This document shows positions 11,380-22,119 of a stretch of DNA of 64,000 bases, piece by piece. This DNA is from Marthasterias glacialis. Its lineage: Eukaryota > Echinodermata > Asteroidea > Forcipulatida > Asteriidae. The position numbers were made by a program, and so were the translations under genes. The notes under the pieces were generated by a model. It did no database searches. It saw nothing but the letters and a program-made list of their open reading frames with translations, and was not told where the DNA came from. Location: assembly GCA_911728455.2 (NCBI GenBank), contig OU452222.1, positions 26,340,923 to 26,404,922 on the forward strand, written 5' to 3'. Numbering within the stretch: the stretch's first letter is position 1; every line of letters begins with the position of its first letter.

Positions 11380-13935
11380 CATGCTGTAGTGTGGATGGAA
11401 TCTACTCACAATTGTGAAATGTTCTATTATAATAATTCATTTGTGAAAAATAGTAAAAGTAACTCAAGTTTCTTGCAGTCAAGTTTTATATGCACTAAAG
11501 TCAAAGGAACATCTAACCAAGTACAATTTACTACTACTGAAATGAAAAATAAATCCCACCCACTGTTATGAGCATTTCTCAATTTAAATTTTATGCAACA
11601 AAACCAGAGACCTAATGGCGAGGTGATTGCCCCAAATTCAGTTTTCTTAAAAATTGCTCTTCTAAATGATAAACATAGTTGATACAAACGCAAGGAAGAC
11701 AAATAGATGTTACTACAACAAAGACATTTATGTTTCAAATAGCTCTCCACAAAATCAATAAAAACAACATCGTAATTGGTTTTATCTGTCTGTCTGCACT
11801 GCCTACCTGCACATTTTATTACATCTACAACCGCAAATTGTCAACCCGTACAAAAACATTTCAATAAACCCCCAATAATGTTTTTTCTACATACAAGATT
11901 ATTCGTAATAAACATATAGCCAGGCAATTTTTAAACGATCCTTTTAAAGTGACAAAAAATACGCAAATTTTGCAGAGAATAGAGAGACAAAACAACTGCC
12001 AGTCATTCCCTTATAAGTTACACATCCCTATTGTTAACCCATCCCCTGGTCACTTGGCGTACATTGCGGCATCATTCCAATAATGACCGACTGGCAGAAC
12101 AAAATCAATACAGTGTTTCCACTTCGTCCTTGAGGAACAGTATGGTCGGACCAGTACCAGAGAGATGAGACAAAGAAGATTCTTTGAAAGGAGAATTTGA
12201 AAACCTGGAGACAGAGAGGAATGTTTAGGTTACCGCAGCTGTTCTTTTCTTTCTTGCACTGTCACCCCCCCCCCCCCCCCCCGAACCAACTTTACCTCCA
12301 TTCATATTCAAGTAATTTAAATCACTGGGAAGGAAGTGACAGTCGACTTTAAAATATTTACAACACCGTGAGAAAAGAAAATAACCAAACAAAACAAAAC
12401 CCACAGACAAATTTAAGTTTGTTCACCTGCAATAAAATTACAATCACCCACACTAAAACAGCAGCATGGGGGAAAAATTAAATGTCTACATGTTATCTTT
12501 ACACAACAGCTTAAATAACCCTATGTCAATCTCTTTAGTGTATAAAGTTATCTCTTATCTGATACCAGCTCAGATGCTGTTCAAATATCTCAATGTTGGT
12601 CAACTGATACCTGTGGGTGGGTAGAAAAAAAACTGTGATGGAATAAAACTACATGATAATGGTATCATCTTGTTGTGTAGGGAAAGGGGGGAACCTCATA
12701 AAAACAGTTGACAAAAAGAAGAGTTCAACAATAGTTCTACTGAGCCTTTCACCCTTGGTGATGAGCGCTCATGCATGAAATTTAGAAGAGCAAACCAGCC
12801 ATATGGTCTTGCCAATTTTTCACTGAATGCCAGCCATACTGCTTAAAGCAGCCTGTTTCTTTAACTCTAAAAAAAAAAAAGACTTCAGTGGAAATTAAAG
12901 GACATGTTAAATGGAGTTTTCATTCATTACAAATTAAGAAATGTATTTTCGAAAAGTAAATACACACTTTTTTGTAAAAAAAAAGTTTCTTGTAAATATT
13001 TTTCAATCAATTTGTAGATTTCCAAGTACCGACCCAGCTGCTTCAGTGGGAGTATTAATTTGCATTAATATTTTAAGCAAACTTGTGACGTAAGGTCGGG
13101 AGCTTCTGTTGCCTGTGCACAGTCTTACGTGCTGCCGCCCCGATGTTTTGTGTGTATTGGGTCGATTGGAAGTGTTAACCCAGCGAAGTTATAATTAGTA
13201 ATATCAAGGGACCAGACTAGGGCCTTCTTTTTTCCTAACCTTAAGTCATGAAGACCGCCCCACATCCATTTTAAATTTTTTTAATTGACGGAAAAACACT
13301 CCTAATGAAACCCCCCCCCAAAAAAAAACAAAAAACAAAAACAAAAAAAAAACGAACAAACAAACAAACAAAAACAAAAACAAGTTTTATACTCAATTTT
13401 TTTTATGGAACAAAAGCACACAAGAAAATATTTTTAGCCTTTTTACTTGAATGGACATCCGCTTTCCTTTAATCAATAGTAGCATTGCAAATACACCTCA
13501 ACTTGTGTGAATGAAAGCTTTTTTTTTTTAAAATAAATTTCCCACAAAATTCAACACAAAAAATAAACAGTGCGAAACAACCTTCAAGCCAACTTTTAAC
13601 ATTGTAAATTTTGTTATACAAACATGTGGAAGAAACAGTTTTTATTCGTTTAAAATAGTCAAATTTTAATAAAATGCTTGTCATTCTTAGAAATTTGGAG
13701 CATTAATTGTTTTATTTAATTCTCAAAAACATTAACATTTTAATTAAAGAAAACTACAAAACAAGAGTTGGCAACGGCTTAAGCAAAAGCACAGATTTAT
13801 TTCCAGGTTTATAAATCATACTAAAATTGACGCATTATGCAAGAAAACAGCAGATCATTGTTTGCAGATATAATACTCTAAAATGTCATTCATCATTTCC
13901 ATAAACAATGCACTCCCCAGAAACACCCCTAATTG
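11380..13935. other. No gene; AT-rich intronic-looking sequence
   Basis: Low-complexity A/T sequence, a C18 run, AAAC-rich tracts near 13320-13380 and no recognisable repeat family. The minus-strand exons flank it, so by the one-gene model it is intron. Confidence 0.55.
12265..12282. repeat. Homopolymer (C)18
   Basis: Eighteen consecutive C. One of several G/C runs of 16-19 in the window. Confidence 0.9.
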
Positions 13936-13939
13936 AAGA

Positions 13940-14215
13940 AATCACACAGCCCTAATACCCAGACCAGAACTGCAGTAATTGATTGGTCATTATCAGGTGT
14001 CTCCTTCATTTGCATAACAAAGAAGGGACAGGTGCAGATTCCATTACATGGGATCAGCGGCAGCGTCCATTCACGTGGCAGGGGTGGTCAGGACCAGCAG
14101 GGGGAAAGGCTTTAAATGCACTAAATTATGCAGTGGTTGTGTTAATACTAGTCAGTTGGAGAGGCGGTTATTAAGTGCTCATCAATTATTCAGCAGCTGG
14201 TGATGTCATACACTC
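13940..14215. promoter_or_regulatory. Candidate enhancer with SOX-POU site, E-boxes and homeodomain sites
   Basis: This is a complex, non-repetitive stretch between AT-rich low-complexity flanks. It contains TAATTGATTGG near 13976 (homeodomain-like), E-boxes CAGGTG at 13994 and 14029, CACGTG at 14072 and CAGCTG at 14194, TCAATTATT near 14182, and the SOX-POU site at 14008-14022. It carries no coding signal: the overlapping short ORFs have no splice sites or recognisable domains. It lies between the two exons of the proposed minus-strand gene, so it would be an intronic enhancer. Confidence 0.45.
14008..14022 (-). promoter_or_regulatory. SOX-POU composite binding site
   Basis: The plus strand reads ATTTGCATAACAAAG; its complement CTTTGTTATGCAAAT is the textbook SOX2-OCT4 composite consensus base for base. 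In animals SoxB1 and class III POU factors use the same arrangement in neural and pluripotency enhancers. The site match is seen directly; occupancy is inferred. Confidence 0.6.
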
Positions 14216-15423
14216 CCCTTCACTCTCTGTTTTGTTTGTCTGTTTCTATTTACACATTTACACATTTACACAGCCTGAATATAATTATGTTTACATCATT
14301 TTGGAGGGATTCTATTAACACATGAACTAATGTTCTCTTGCTACGATTAACCATGGACAGACAATGGTACAGTACCAATTTGTAAGCGGCTGTACTGGCT
14401 GGTCGTACACAGCTGCATACAATTATTTATGTACCCAGCCAATAGTAATGGAACATGTACAATTAAATAAATGAACAAAAGAGCAGACGAGCATTCAATT
14501 TTTGAGGTGTTAACCATTAGCGAAATCCCAAGATGGCTTCATAATTTAAGAGGATAGTAAAAAATAACCTCAATTAAACGCAACTTACATAAAATTATGT
14601 GAGACAATAGAGACAATTTGTCTGAGTTTCACTTTCTAAAAAATAACTAAATGTAGTCTTATTTTGCTAAATATCTCAGCCCAAATTCTAGAATTATTTA
14701 ATTTGCCTGAAAACAAAGTCAATAAAATAACTTCCTTGTAAGCTTTGACAGGGACAAATTTTCTTCAAGCACAGTTTTCAAGTCCACTCATTCTTGCCAA
14801 AGATTTGTTACAGTCTTTGTTGTTGCAAAAAAAAAAAAATTGTATTTTTGTTTAGTTTTTGAGAAAACAGCCTGTGGTGCACAAATTAGATAAACAATTA
14901 TCGCACCAGGGGGAAAAATTACATGGCCTTTTCACACTAAACAGCAAGCATAAAATACACAGCACATCTTGTTTTATCTCATCATCCACAAACCCAACAT
15001 CCAGAATTTGTCATGAACAGTAGAGATACAAGGAAGTTACTAATGCTGCTCTTCAGAAACATTACAAGTACACCAATTCCCATCCACTTGTCCTAATGAC
15101 TTATGTTTGTTTAAAACTGCAGGTGCTTGGTCAAGATTTTGTGACATCATTGATTGCGTTACAATTTATTGTGAAATGTAGTGCATGCAAAATTAGGTGA
15201 TCCTTTACCATTAATATTAACAGGTAGAGGCAGTAAATGTTTCCAGAAAGAATAGAACCCTTTCAAACAAAACGTTTTGGAGGATGGTTGTTTGTTTTTT
15301 TAGTTTTTTTTTTATCAATGTTTTTGTTTTTGTTTTTCAGCAAATTATACAAGAAAACAAGCGAGTGGATTCAGATAAAATTATGGTGTTCAGAAAAATC
15401 CCAAATCCCCCAAATTGATTGCT

Positions 15424-16090
15424 TTAAAATCAACCAAACTGATAACATTTCATCAAATTAGGTGGAACTGAGTCAAACAAAATATTTGTTTTAAAAGTAT
15501 TTTAATTGCCAGGGATTTTGTGCACAACTTGAATCAAATTTTCTCAAACAACAAATCAACCACAACATTTCCCAATTATCCCCAATTGTGCATCATAATC
15601 TTCTTAGCAGAAAAAATGCACTGCCAGATAAAAATCCTAGGTAAAAATCCACAGAGGTAGGAAAAAAACTGAGCATTGTGATCACTGATATAACAAATAT
15701 TACATTCCCGACGGAGACTAACACCAGCCCCCTCTGTTGAGCAGATCATGAGTAGATCGTAGTGCGAGATGTAGGCTAAACACACACTCATGCGGCTAAC
15801 ATAACCTACAAAGTAGCCTGGACAGAGTATACCACATGAGGGCGACATTTGTAAAAGGAGAGAGCTTTTTCATAAAAATTGTGTATAATTATCCCTGTGT
15901 GAATACAAGAATTTTGCTACACATGCACTTGTAAAACCATATTTTAATTAAGTTAAACAGTTTCCTGCACTTTTTATCCACATTGAATGTTTTAAAATCC
16001 ACCATCCTGATAAAAGTTCATCAAACTAGGTGGTCATGATTCAAGAAAATATTTCTTTTTAGGTATTTTAATTACCATGGATTCCTGTAT
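15424..16090 (+). repeat. Local direct repeat pair about 565 bp apart
   Basis: 15424-15522 and 15990-16090 share TTAAAATC(A/C)ACCA, TTCATCAAA(T/C)TAGGTGG, AAAATATTT and GTATTTTAATT(G/A)CCA. Diverged about 15-20 percent by eye. The sequence between is AT-rich and otherwise featureless. Confidence 0.6.
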
Positions 16091-16138
16091 GAATATTTCT
16101 TTTTAAGTATTTTAATTACCATGGATTCCTGTATGAAT
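16051..16138 (+). repeat. 44-bp tandem duplication
   Basis: The unit starting ATTTCTTTTTAGGTATTTTA and ending TGTATGAAT occurs at 16051 and 16095, differing by about one base. The unit is itself similar to 15484-15520. Confidence 0.9.
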
Positions 16139-17149
16139 ACACTTTTTATCCACATTTTGTAATTGTTCCCTGCTTCATTTCCGTTTGTTTTAAAGTGTTT
16201 CTGCACCAAAATATACACATGTTCATATGCTTTTTTGGATTTTGCCTTCACAGTCTTTATGTACATATTTTTCGAAATACAAAAAAATCACTCAAGGAAA
16301 ACAATTTCAAGCATTTCAACAGATACTGTGATACCAAATATTGAAACCATTGTGAACAACAGAATAATTCTTTGCAAATAATATATTTCCAAAGATTAAA
16401 AAATGTTTTAATAATACATTTGGTTGACAAAGAGATGGATTACTCTTTTATAAAAATGTGGTGGGCCAGTTTTACCTACTACATGTATCGTGCCTAATTT
16501 TCAAATTAGTTTATGAATGTTTTTTTTCCAAACTTCAGCTTAGACTCCAGGCTCCCGGCTCCTGGCTCCGTTTGATGTAGGAAACACCATGCAAAATGTA
16601 CACTACTCCAAAATTGATGACAAAGCCCGAGCCTAAACCAGAGCCCAATCTGAGGTTTGGAGAAGGCCCCCTAGGTCCCTTTTCAACACCACAGGTTCGA
16701 CTGAGGCTCTGGCTCTGCTACTAATTCAGGACTTCAAACATGCGTAGGGTGCCCAAAAAGGGGGTTTCAAAAATGGCCTATACCTTCTTTGTCATGTTCC
16801 CAAGGTGCAATGGCAATCACTAACATAGATCCATTGAAGGGGATCTGACTATTTCCGCAGTGACGTTGTTGCAGCAGCCAACAGCCATAGCAGTAGTCAA
16901 CGTCATTTAATTCGGAAGCGGCCGATAATTATGTCTGAATGTTGCTGTGGTCATTGGCTAGAGATGCAACGTTTAAGAACCAGGCTTTGCAATGAACTGG
17001 CCGTAACCACAGCCAAACCCACCTTCTTTGGATGGTGGTTTAGTTTTGCTTGGGAGTAAAACAAGATGGCTGTCCCATAAAGAATGTCCCATGGGGAGGT
17101 GAGAGGTGGAGGGCGAGGAGGAAGTTCTATACAAAAAAGAGGATCAGGG

Positions 17150-17355
17150 GATCACGTTTGCCCAGTGGTTTCTTTCCCTGCCTTTCAACTCTGTGGACCC
17201 CGGTTCGAATCCCTCCTCTGACCAGGGCCTTGCATGAAGGAGCGGATTTTTCAATCCATACCCAAATGCGTGAGTTTTCCCTCCATGTGGGGTTATTCCT
17301 CCCATGTCTTAAAACTGAAGGTTTCTTTATTGTCTCTGCACTGTTGGATGTGTAA
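17150..17355 (+). mobile_element. tRNA-derived SINE beside the 17.4-kb exon
   Basis: A-box-like TTTGCCCAGTGG (17157-17168) and B box GGTTCGAATCC (17202-17212), followed by a unique-looking body ending near TGTCTCTGCACTGTTGGATG. It lies antisense to the minus-strand gene. Its end is about 40 bp from the exon's donor at 17394. Confidence 0.65.
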
Positions 17356-17394
17356 TGCAAACAAACGGAAATAACTACACAGTGATTAACCTAC

Positions 17395-17575
17395 CTGCAG
17401 ATGCTGGCCGGCTGTTACTGCTACCTGACTTGGGAGACAAAGATGATTGCACTGAGTCTGGGTTGGCGTGGCAATGCGAGGATGCATGCTCCCGTTCACC
17501 GTCGCTATCGCTATCGATGACGATGACGGACTCGTTACGCCCGTCTCCAGTCTTCCTATCACTGCTTATGGGTTG
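17395..17575 (-). CDS. Internal coding exon with a SUMO-interaction motif
   Basis: On the minus strand a pyrimidine-rich tract ends in TTTCTTTGCAG (AG at 17577-17576). It is followed by an open exon of 181 nt that ends CTGCAG|GTAGGT, a near-ideal donor. The exon is read in phase 0 and leaves phase 1, giving 60 codons. It begins QPISSDRKTGDGRN, then ESVIVIDSDSDGERE, then a His/Cys/Ser stretch and SSLSPKSGSSNSRPASA. The hydrophobic core VIVI followed by Asp/Ser pairs is the classic SUMO-interaction motif, with likely CK2-type phosphoserines. The remainder is Ser-rich and predicted disordered, with SP dipeptides. Such motifs occur in nuclear regulators (kinases of the HIPK type, transcription factors, SUMO-pathway proteins). 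The family cannot be told from one exon. No frame-breaking change is seen. The opposite-strand reading through this interval is a shadow. A SINE ends about 40 bp beyond the donor. Confidence 0.75.
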
Positions 17576-17657
17576 CTGCAAAGAAAGGAATTAAGTCTTT
17601 TACTTTTTTTTTGTTAATTTCAGATTAAAGACAGAATTGGCAATTATTGAGGCTGGT

Positions 17658-17658
<1 letters not shown>

Positions 17659-17689
<31 letters not shown>

Positions 17690-17694
17690 CCCCC
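17659..17694. repeat. (T)31 (C)5 run upstream of the 17.4-kb exon
   Basis: Thirty-one T then five C, 84 bp upstream of the acceptor as read on the minus strand, where it is a G5-A31 tract. It is too far away, and of the wrong base on the coding strand, to serve as the polypyrimidine tract. Confidence 0.9.
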
Positions 17695-17759
17695 ACATCT
17701 TTTGTTTATTATTGGGGGAGGGAGATAAAGGGGAGCTTGACAAGTGTGAGGGGGGCTTC

Positions 17760-18110
17760 AGATTATGATATTTGATTGGATGAGGGAGTTCGTCACGTTT
17801 GATATTTGTTCACTTGAATTTGATCACTTCACTGCCCAGAGCTTTTTACCGCCTCTAATGAGCTAATGAATGACAGGATTTAATAGCTCATTTGGGACCG
17901 CATGAGTGAAGTAAGAAGAGGGTCTATGAGTTAGTTGACGATCTGTGCTCTGATGCGTCTTGCTAATGCATCCCACCAATTGTCAGTTCTTCATTAGGTA
18001 GCTCGCCTGGAATTACACATGAAGGTCACAGAGGCCATCCATTATGGCTGCTCTATGTGGAGACTGGTTTGGCTTTGATGTTCTCTCCTGGACATTCAGA
18101 AGACCACATC
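17760..18110. promoter_or_regulatory. Complex unique sequence just upstream of the 17.4-kb exon
   Basis: The sequence is free of the repeats that fill most of the window and has balanced composition. It holds TAATGAGCTAATGAATGACAG around 17856-17877: homeodomain cores next to a TGACAG MEIS-type core. A candidate intronic cis-regulatory element upstream of the minus-strand exon. No coding signal is seen on either strand. Confidence 0.3.
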
Positions 18111-18433
18111 TAAGACAAACCGGCACATCTAAGCCAAATCGGCCTTGCCAGAGAATTAAAAAAAAATAGCTATTTCTTAGGCCGCAAACACACTGAATTC
18201 ATGTCACACTTCTAGCACTGTGGAATTCAGACAAGTTTTGAACAAGTTATAATGGCAGAAGTAGTGACCCAGAATTTGAAGTCAATGAGAAACTGTGCTA
18301 CAACAAAGGGACCAGACCGTTGACCCAATTAACCTGACATCATCGTCACAATAAATCTTGGCTACGTCAGCTTGAGTCAATTTCCCTGTGTTACTGTGTA
18401 ATGAGAAATTTAGGCAATGAGCATTCAGACACT

Positions 18434-18513
18434 CACCATATCTTTACATGTAATTTGACTCCCAAAATGGCAGACCATGGGCAGACAGTAGCTGCAAGTG
18501 AAGTCAGTGCCAT
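18434..18513 (+). repeat. Copy of a short dispersed repeat (CACCATAT...GACTCCCA...GCAGACCATGG)
   Basis: About 80 bp, closely similar to sequence at 47430-47642, where the same two halves are separated by about 137 bp. It contains TTTGACTCCCAAAATGGC, the complement of the GCGCCATTTTGGGAGTCA block at 47371. That suggests the family is a transposon with inverted ends. Confidence 0.5.
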
Positions 18514-18519
18514 GGATCT

Positions 18520-19010
18520 GTAAGCTTCAAGCCTTTGGCTTCGACTTTGGCTTATATCCAATGGCTAATTCTCCCTATACTTGAGCGTTGCCGCTGTAGC
18601 CAATGGTCGCAGCCGCAATCATGGCCACGACGGTTATTCAATTTAGATCTTGCCCCACGGTATGGTTGCAATGAAGCCGACTACACAATGGATTTATCGG
18701 CACGGATGGAGCGACCATCATGTGATCAATATGTAGGAGTCGCTGCGAGACGCATTAACGGATTAGCCAACCTTCAATCACTAAACACAATACAGACCGT
18801 ACGTCATCAAATCCAACACTCGTTCGGACTGCGTGGTCTATTTTGCCATGGTCAAGAGCCCCCCTACCAATCTCCATCACCCAATAATGGCATCTTATTC
18901 AAGAAAAGGCCCAGTCTCTCGGAGGAAAACAAAATCATCTGCCATCAGATTGATGGGTTGCTATGGCAATGTCACTTGAGACATTAAATATTCATTGATT
19001 TCTTAACTGT
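18520..19010. promoter_or_regulatory. Complex unique stretch with an RFX X-box-like site
   Basis: About 490 bp of high-complexity, mostly repeat-free sequence. It is open on the plus strand for 150 codons but has no domain, no splice signals and unconvincing codon content, so I do not call it coding. GTTGCTATGGCAAT at 18957-18970 differs at two positions from the RFX X-box consensus GTTGCCATGGCAAC. Candidate regulatory DNA upstream of the minus-strand exon at 17.5 kb. Confidence 0.3.
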
Positions 19011-20045
19011 ACAAATGACAATTAGTGTGCATGAGATGTGCATGGGGCATGGTGTATTTGTTCAAAGCGAATGGTCAACGTTGGATTTAGATTGCTAAAT
19101 TAAAAACTTACAAGCTCATTTCATGATGGAACAGGCAATTTGGCAATCTTTTAGGGCTTATCTATCATTTTAGTTCTTTTTTTTTTCTTTTTCTTTTTTT
19201 TTTTCCCTCCCTGAGACTGGGCCCTTTTTTTTGAATTCATGGGGGAATGTAAAACTAGTGATTTGAATATTAAAAAAAAAAAAAAATTAATAATAAAAAT
19301 TGTTTGAGCTGTAAGGAGTTTCTGAAAATGGAATACTGGACATGTAAATTGGGATAGAATGGCTGTTGGATCGTCTCGCACAAGCTTCCTTGGCATGTTG
19401 CCGTCTAAGCATGAGCCATTTTGAGATATGATTGACACATTACTAGGGCAACATTTGGTTTGGGTAAATCTGTCTGTATACACACAAACCAAACAGTGCA
19501 CCATTATAGTGCCCGCCATACCTCAAAAAGGCTAATGGAGTTATATAAGATCTAGAAGGAGCGCTTGATATTTTACGCACGGAACTCCGCTGACCTACAT
19601 GGGCACAAATGCCTATGGGTAAATTGCAAACGAATGTCCACTTAGAAAATGTTTGCTGCATAAACCGATGAGTGACTAGCGTAGAATGATGGGTCAGCAG
19701 CATTGTCTCAATGGGCACAAATGCTTCTTGTCGGGCCTTGTCGCATGGTTTTGCACGCCCTCTATAGTCTCTACCTGACCAGATGGTCAAGCTGGACATG
19801 TAAACATTAAAGAAATTCCTTAAAAGAAGGGAGATCGTAAGTTAGTTAAAGATGCAAGGCATGACACGCTATTACTATTATTTGTATTTGTTTAAGTTTT
19901 ACTTACAAATTTCAAAAATATTTATAAATATATATCATATATTTTTTTCAAAGGTGGGGGGGGGGCAGAGTACGGGTTGACTGCATATTAAAATATCTCA
20001 CTTTGTAACCCCTTACAAAAAAGCTTTATAAAAGGATCTCACAGT
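19010..20045. other. No gene recognised
   Basis: T and A runs near 19180-19290, then a moderately complex part at 19520-19800 where GGGCACAAATGC occurs twice (about 19600 and 19710). No splice-supported exon. Confidence 0.5.
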
Positions 20046-20049
20046 TCAA

Positions 20050-20118
20050 ACACAGCTCTGCACACCTTTCGTAAAATAAGAAGTGCTTTGAGAGGCCTGT
20101 GGTATTAGTGCGCTATTT
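20050..20118 (+). mobile_element. SINE 3' tail fragment
   Basis: AAGTGCTTTGAGAGGCCTGT then GGTATTAGTGCGCTATTTAT, the tail type of the SINE at 56905. No head is found upstream. Confidence 0.4.
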
Positions 20119-20475
20119 ATGAACTTTGTATCATTATTTTTACAGTTATTTTTGTTACTATTAGTTATCAACTTTCAACCTGTGACAATTTCATCAAACA
20201 ACTTGTTCACGCTTCCTTTTTTAGGAAACACCAAATTACCAAACAACATTTCACGATTTGTTGTTTTATCAGGGATTTTGTTCACCTTAATAGTTGGCAA
20301 ATTGAAATGAGAACTAAGAGTTAGGGGTACAATTTATGTTCATGACAGTATTTTAGACATAATTTCTTCTCTGAGTTCATAAAAAGGGGAAAAGAGAGGG
20401 GGGAAGGCCGTTGCGAATTGCTTAGTAACAAAAATGACAACCTGTGGTATAAATGCAAAATCAAAAGAAATTCAT

Positions 20476-20560
20476 AGCCTCCTGTTTCGACCTTGGCATA
20501 GCCTTTCTGAAAAGGCTGAATGAGAAAGACTCAGTAAGGTCGAAACCTGAGACCATTACC
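20476..20560. repeat. Fold-back repeat with paired GTCGAAAC boxes
   Basis: The left arm CCTGTTTCGACCTTGGCATA and right arm CAGTAAGGTCGAAACCTGAG are imperfect complements, flanked by AGCCTTTCT/AGAAAGACT blocks. It is the same class of box as at 1680, 44078, 55290 and 61707. Confidence 0.55.
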
Positions 20561-21118
20561 AAGTTTCTCAAAAAAATTAATAAGCTCTCAGGAAATTGTA
20601 AATCCTTTTATTTTTTCAATCCTTACCAATCATGAATTCTACCTTTAAATCAATATTCCACTGGCATTGTGTCCTCTATAAATTGCAATTAATCATACTC
20701 AGATGAATCTAGGGCAGACAAGGGCAGCAAACGCAGCGCCAAAGACGGCGTAAAAGACTCAAACATAAGACGACCCCCATTTTGACAATTTGCATTGTTC
20801 CTTATCTTCAATTTGATTCAGATTATGTGAGTATCGGAAGAATCTCAGGGGCACGTTTTGATGACCCTGACCAGGGACATGTTTGAGCGTCAGGCACTAG
20901 TTAGATGATTCGGTGAGCTCAATCAACCTGTGATGAGGTACATGTAGCTGTTCTGTTCAAACTGTAACCAGATGCAGGATGGTTTGGAAATGGCGCGTTC
21001 TATATTTAAGGAACAGAAATTTCCTTCAGAATTTGCTCAAAAATGACTTACAATCAAGTTTTGTGTCCATTTTTGTCTTTCAAGTGTTTAAAATAAAAGG
21101 CAATTTTTCTGTAAAATA

Positions 21119-21186
21119 AAATAATAATAATAATAATAATAGCAGCAAATAGTATCGCACCTTTCCAATGGTTACAAAGCGCTTAA
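21119..21186 (-). mobile_element. SINE 3' tail with ATT repeats, minus strand
   Basis: On the minus strand AAGCGCTTTGTAACCATTGG and TGCGATACTATTTGCTGC lead into (ATT)n. Gene-end-like tail of a SINE or LINE. A CAA repeat lies just beyond it at about 21190-21210. Confidence 0.4.
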
Positions 21187-21541
21187 AAAAAACAACAACA
21201 ACAACAACAAAATTTTTAAGATGTTTTTTGAACTGGGAAGTACAACTCACATAAACACCATATTATTTTGTATCAATTTTTTGTTGTTACGAGTTCCCCC
21301 TCCAAAGCCCAATAAATTATGAATGAACAAATAAGCCCAATTACAACATTTTTCACATACACTGAACATGAATATTCACGTAACATAAGTCCTACAGTGC
21401 AATACGTCTTTATTCACTCTTCATTTCTCACACATCACATTCTGATGCCACTGAATGGCCACTTCTAACAGTCAATGTAAACAGCGCCATCTGCTGAGCA
21501 AAAACAGCCAGCCTTCATCTGGACTAATTTTCATGAGCTTA

Positions 21542-21720
21542 GGCTGTGTCCAAATTGGCGGCTGCAGCTACAGCTACAGCTACAGCTGCGGCTGTTGCTA
21601 AGAGTGTTGCTATGGGCATCCTATAATTTATGCTTCAATGTTTGGTCACATGACAATCAAGCCACAGCCGCAAGCCGCAGCCGCAAGCCGCAAGCCACAG
21701 CTGTTAATTCGGACGCTCGT
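21542..21720. mobile_element. GGCTGTGTCCAAATT-family MITE, AGC-rich
   Basis: The ends GTGTCCAAATTGGCGGCTG and CAGCTGTTAATTCGGACGC are imperfect complements. Sub-terminal tracts repeat AGCTAC on the left and CAAGCCGCAGC on the right, so it can fold on itself. Related copies lie at 24359 and 57273. Confidence 0.6.
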
Positions 21721-21983
21721 CATTTAGTTGAGAGGGACGGTACATCGTTGTATTTTGGGAGGAGAACATTAATTTCCATCCTCTAGTTTCATAAGAACAA
21801 ACCACAAAAAACCTGTGAAAGTTTCTTTGAGTTCGGTGGTTATGTTTAACAGAAAAAAAAAAAAAAAACATAAAACTTTTCACTGCAGTATTCCAAATAA
21901 GCAACAAATTTCAGACAAAATATTTCTCTGAAGTCATGCTCAAATTTGTGACTGGCTCTGGTAAAACTTTAATCTTTGACCAA

Positions 21984-22114
21984 TAGACCACATGACGTTA
22001 CTATGAGCATTTAGTACAGGAAAGGACACTCTCGCTCTGAGGTCAAAACAACTACAACGAACGTTCGATGCTGCGTTTGACTTCAAAGATGGCGGCGAAT
22101 GCATATAGACTCTA
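21984..22114 (+). mobile_element. TAGACCTTATGCAC-family MITE, diverged copy
   Basis: TAGACCACATGACGTTAC at the left, CTCTGAGGTCAAAACAAC and CAAAGATGGCGGCGAATGC inside, and GCATATAGACTCTA at the right. Confidence 0.5.
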
Positions 22115-22119
22115 TTCAA

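Larger units (their letters stand above)
14216..17040. other. No gene; intronic-looking sequence with local repeats
   Basis: AT-rich text holding the 15424/15990 pair and the 44-bp duplication. Near 16550-16735 GGCTCC/GGAGCC-like blocks suggest a decayed fold-back repeat. Confidence 0.5.

Noticed and set aside
17375-17594. Plus-strand coding frame opposite the SUMO-motif exon
   Set aside because: It is the shadow of the minus-strand exon, which alone has matching splice sites and sensible protein composition.
18535-18987. 150-codon plus-strand frame
   Set aside because: It does not begin with a convincing start, has no domain and no flanking splice sites. The stretch fits regulatory DNA better.
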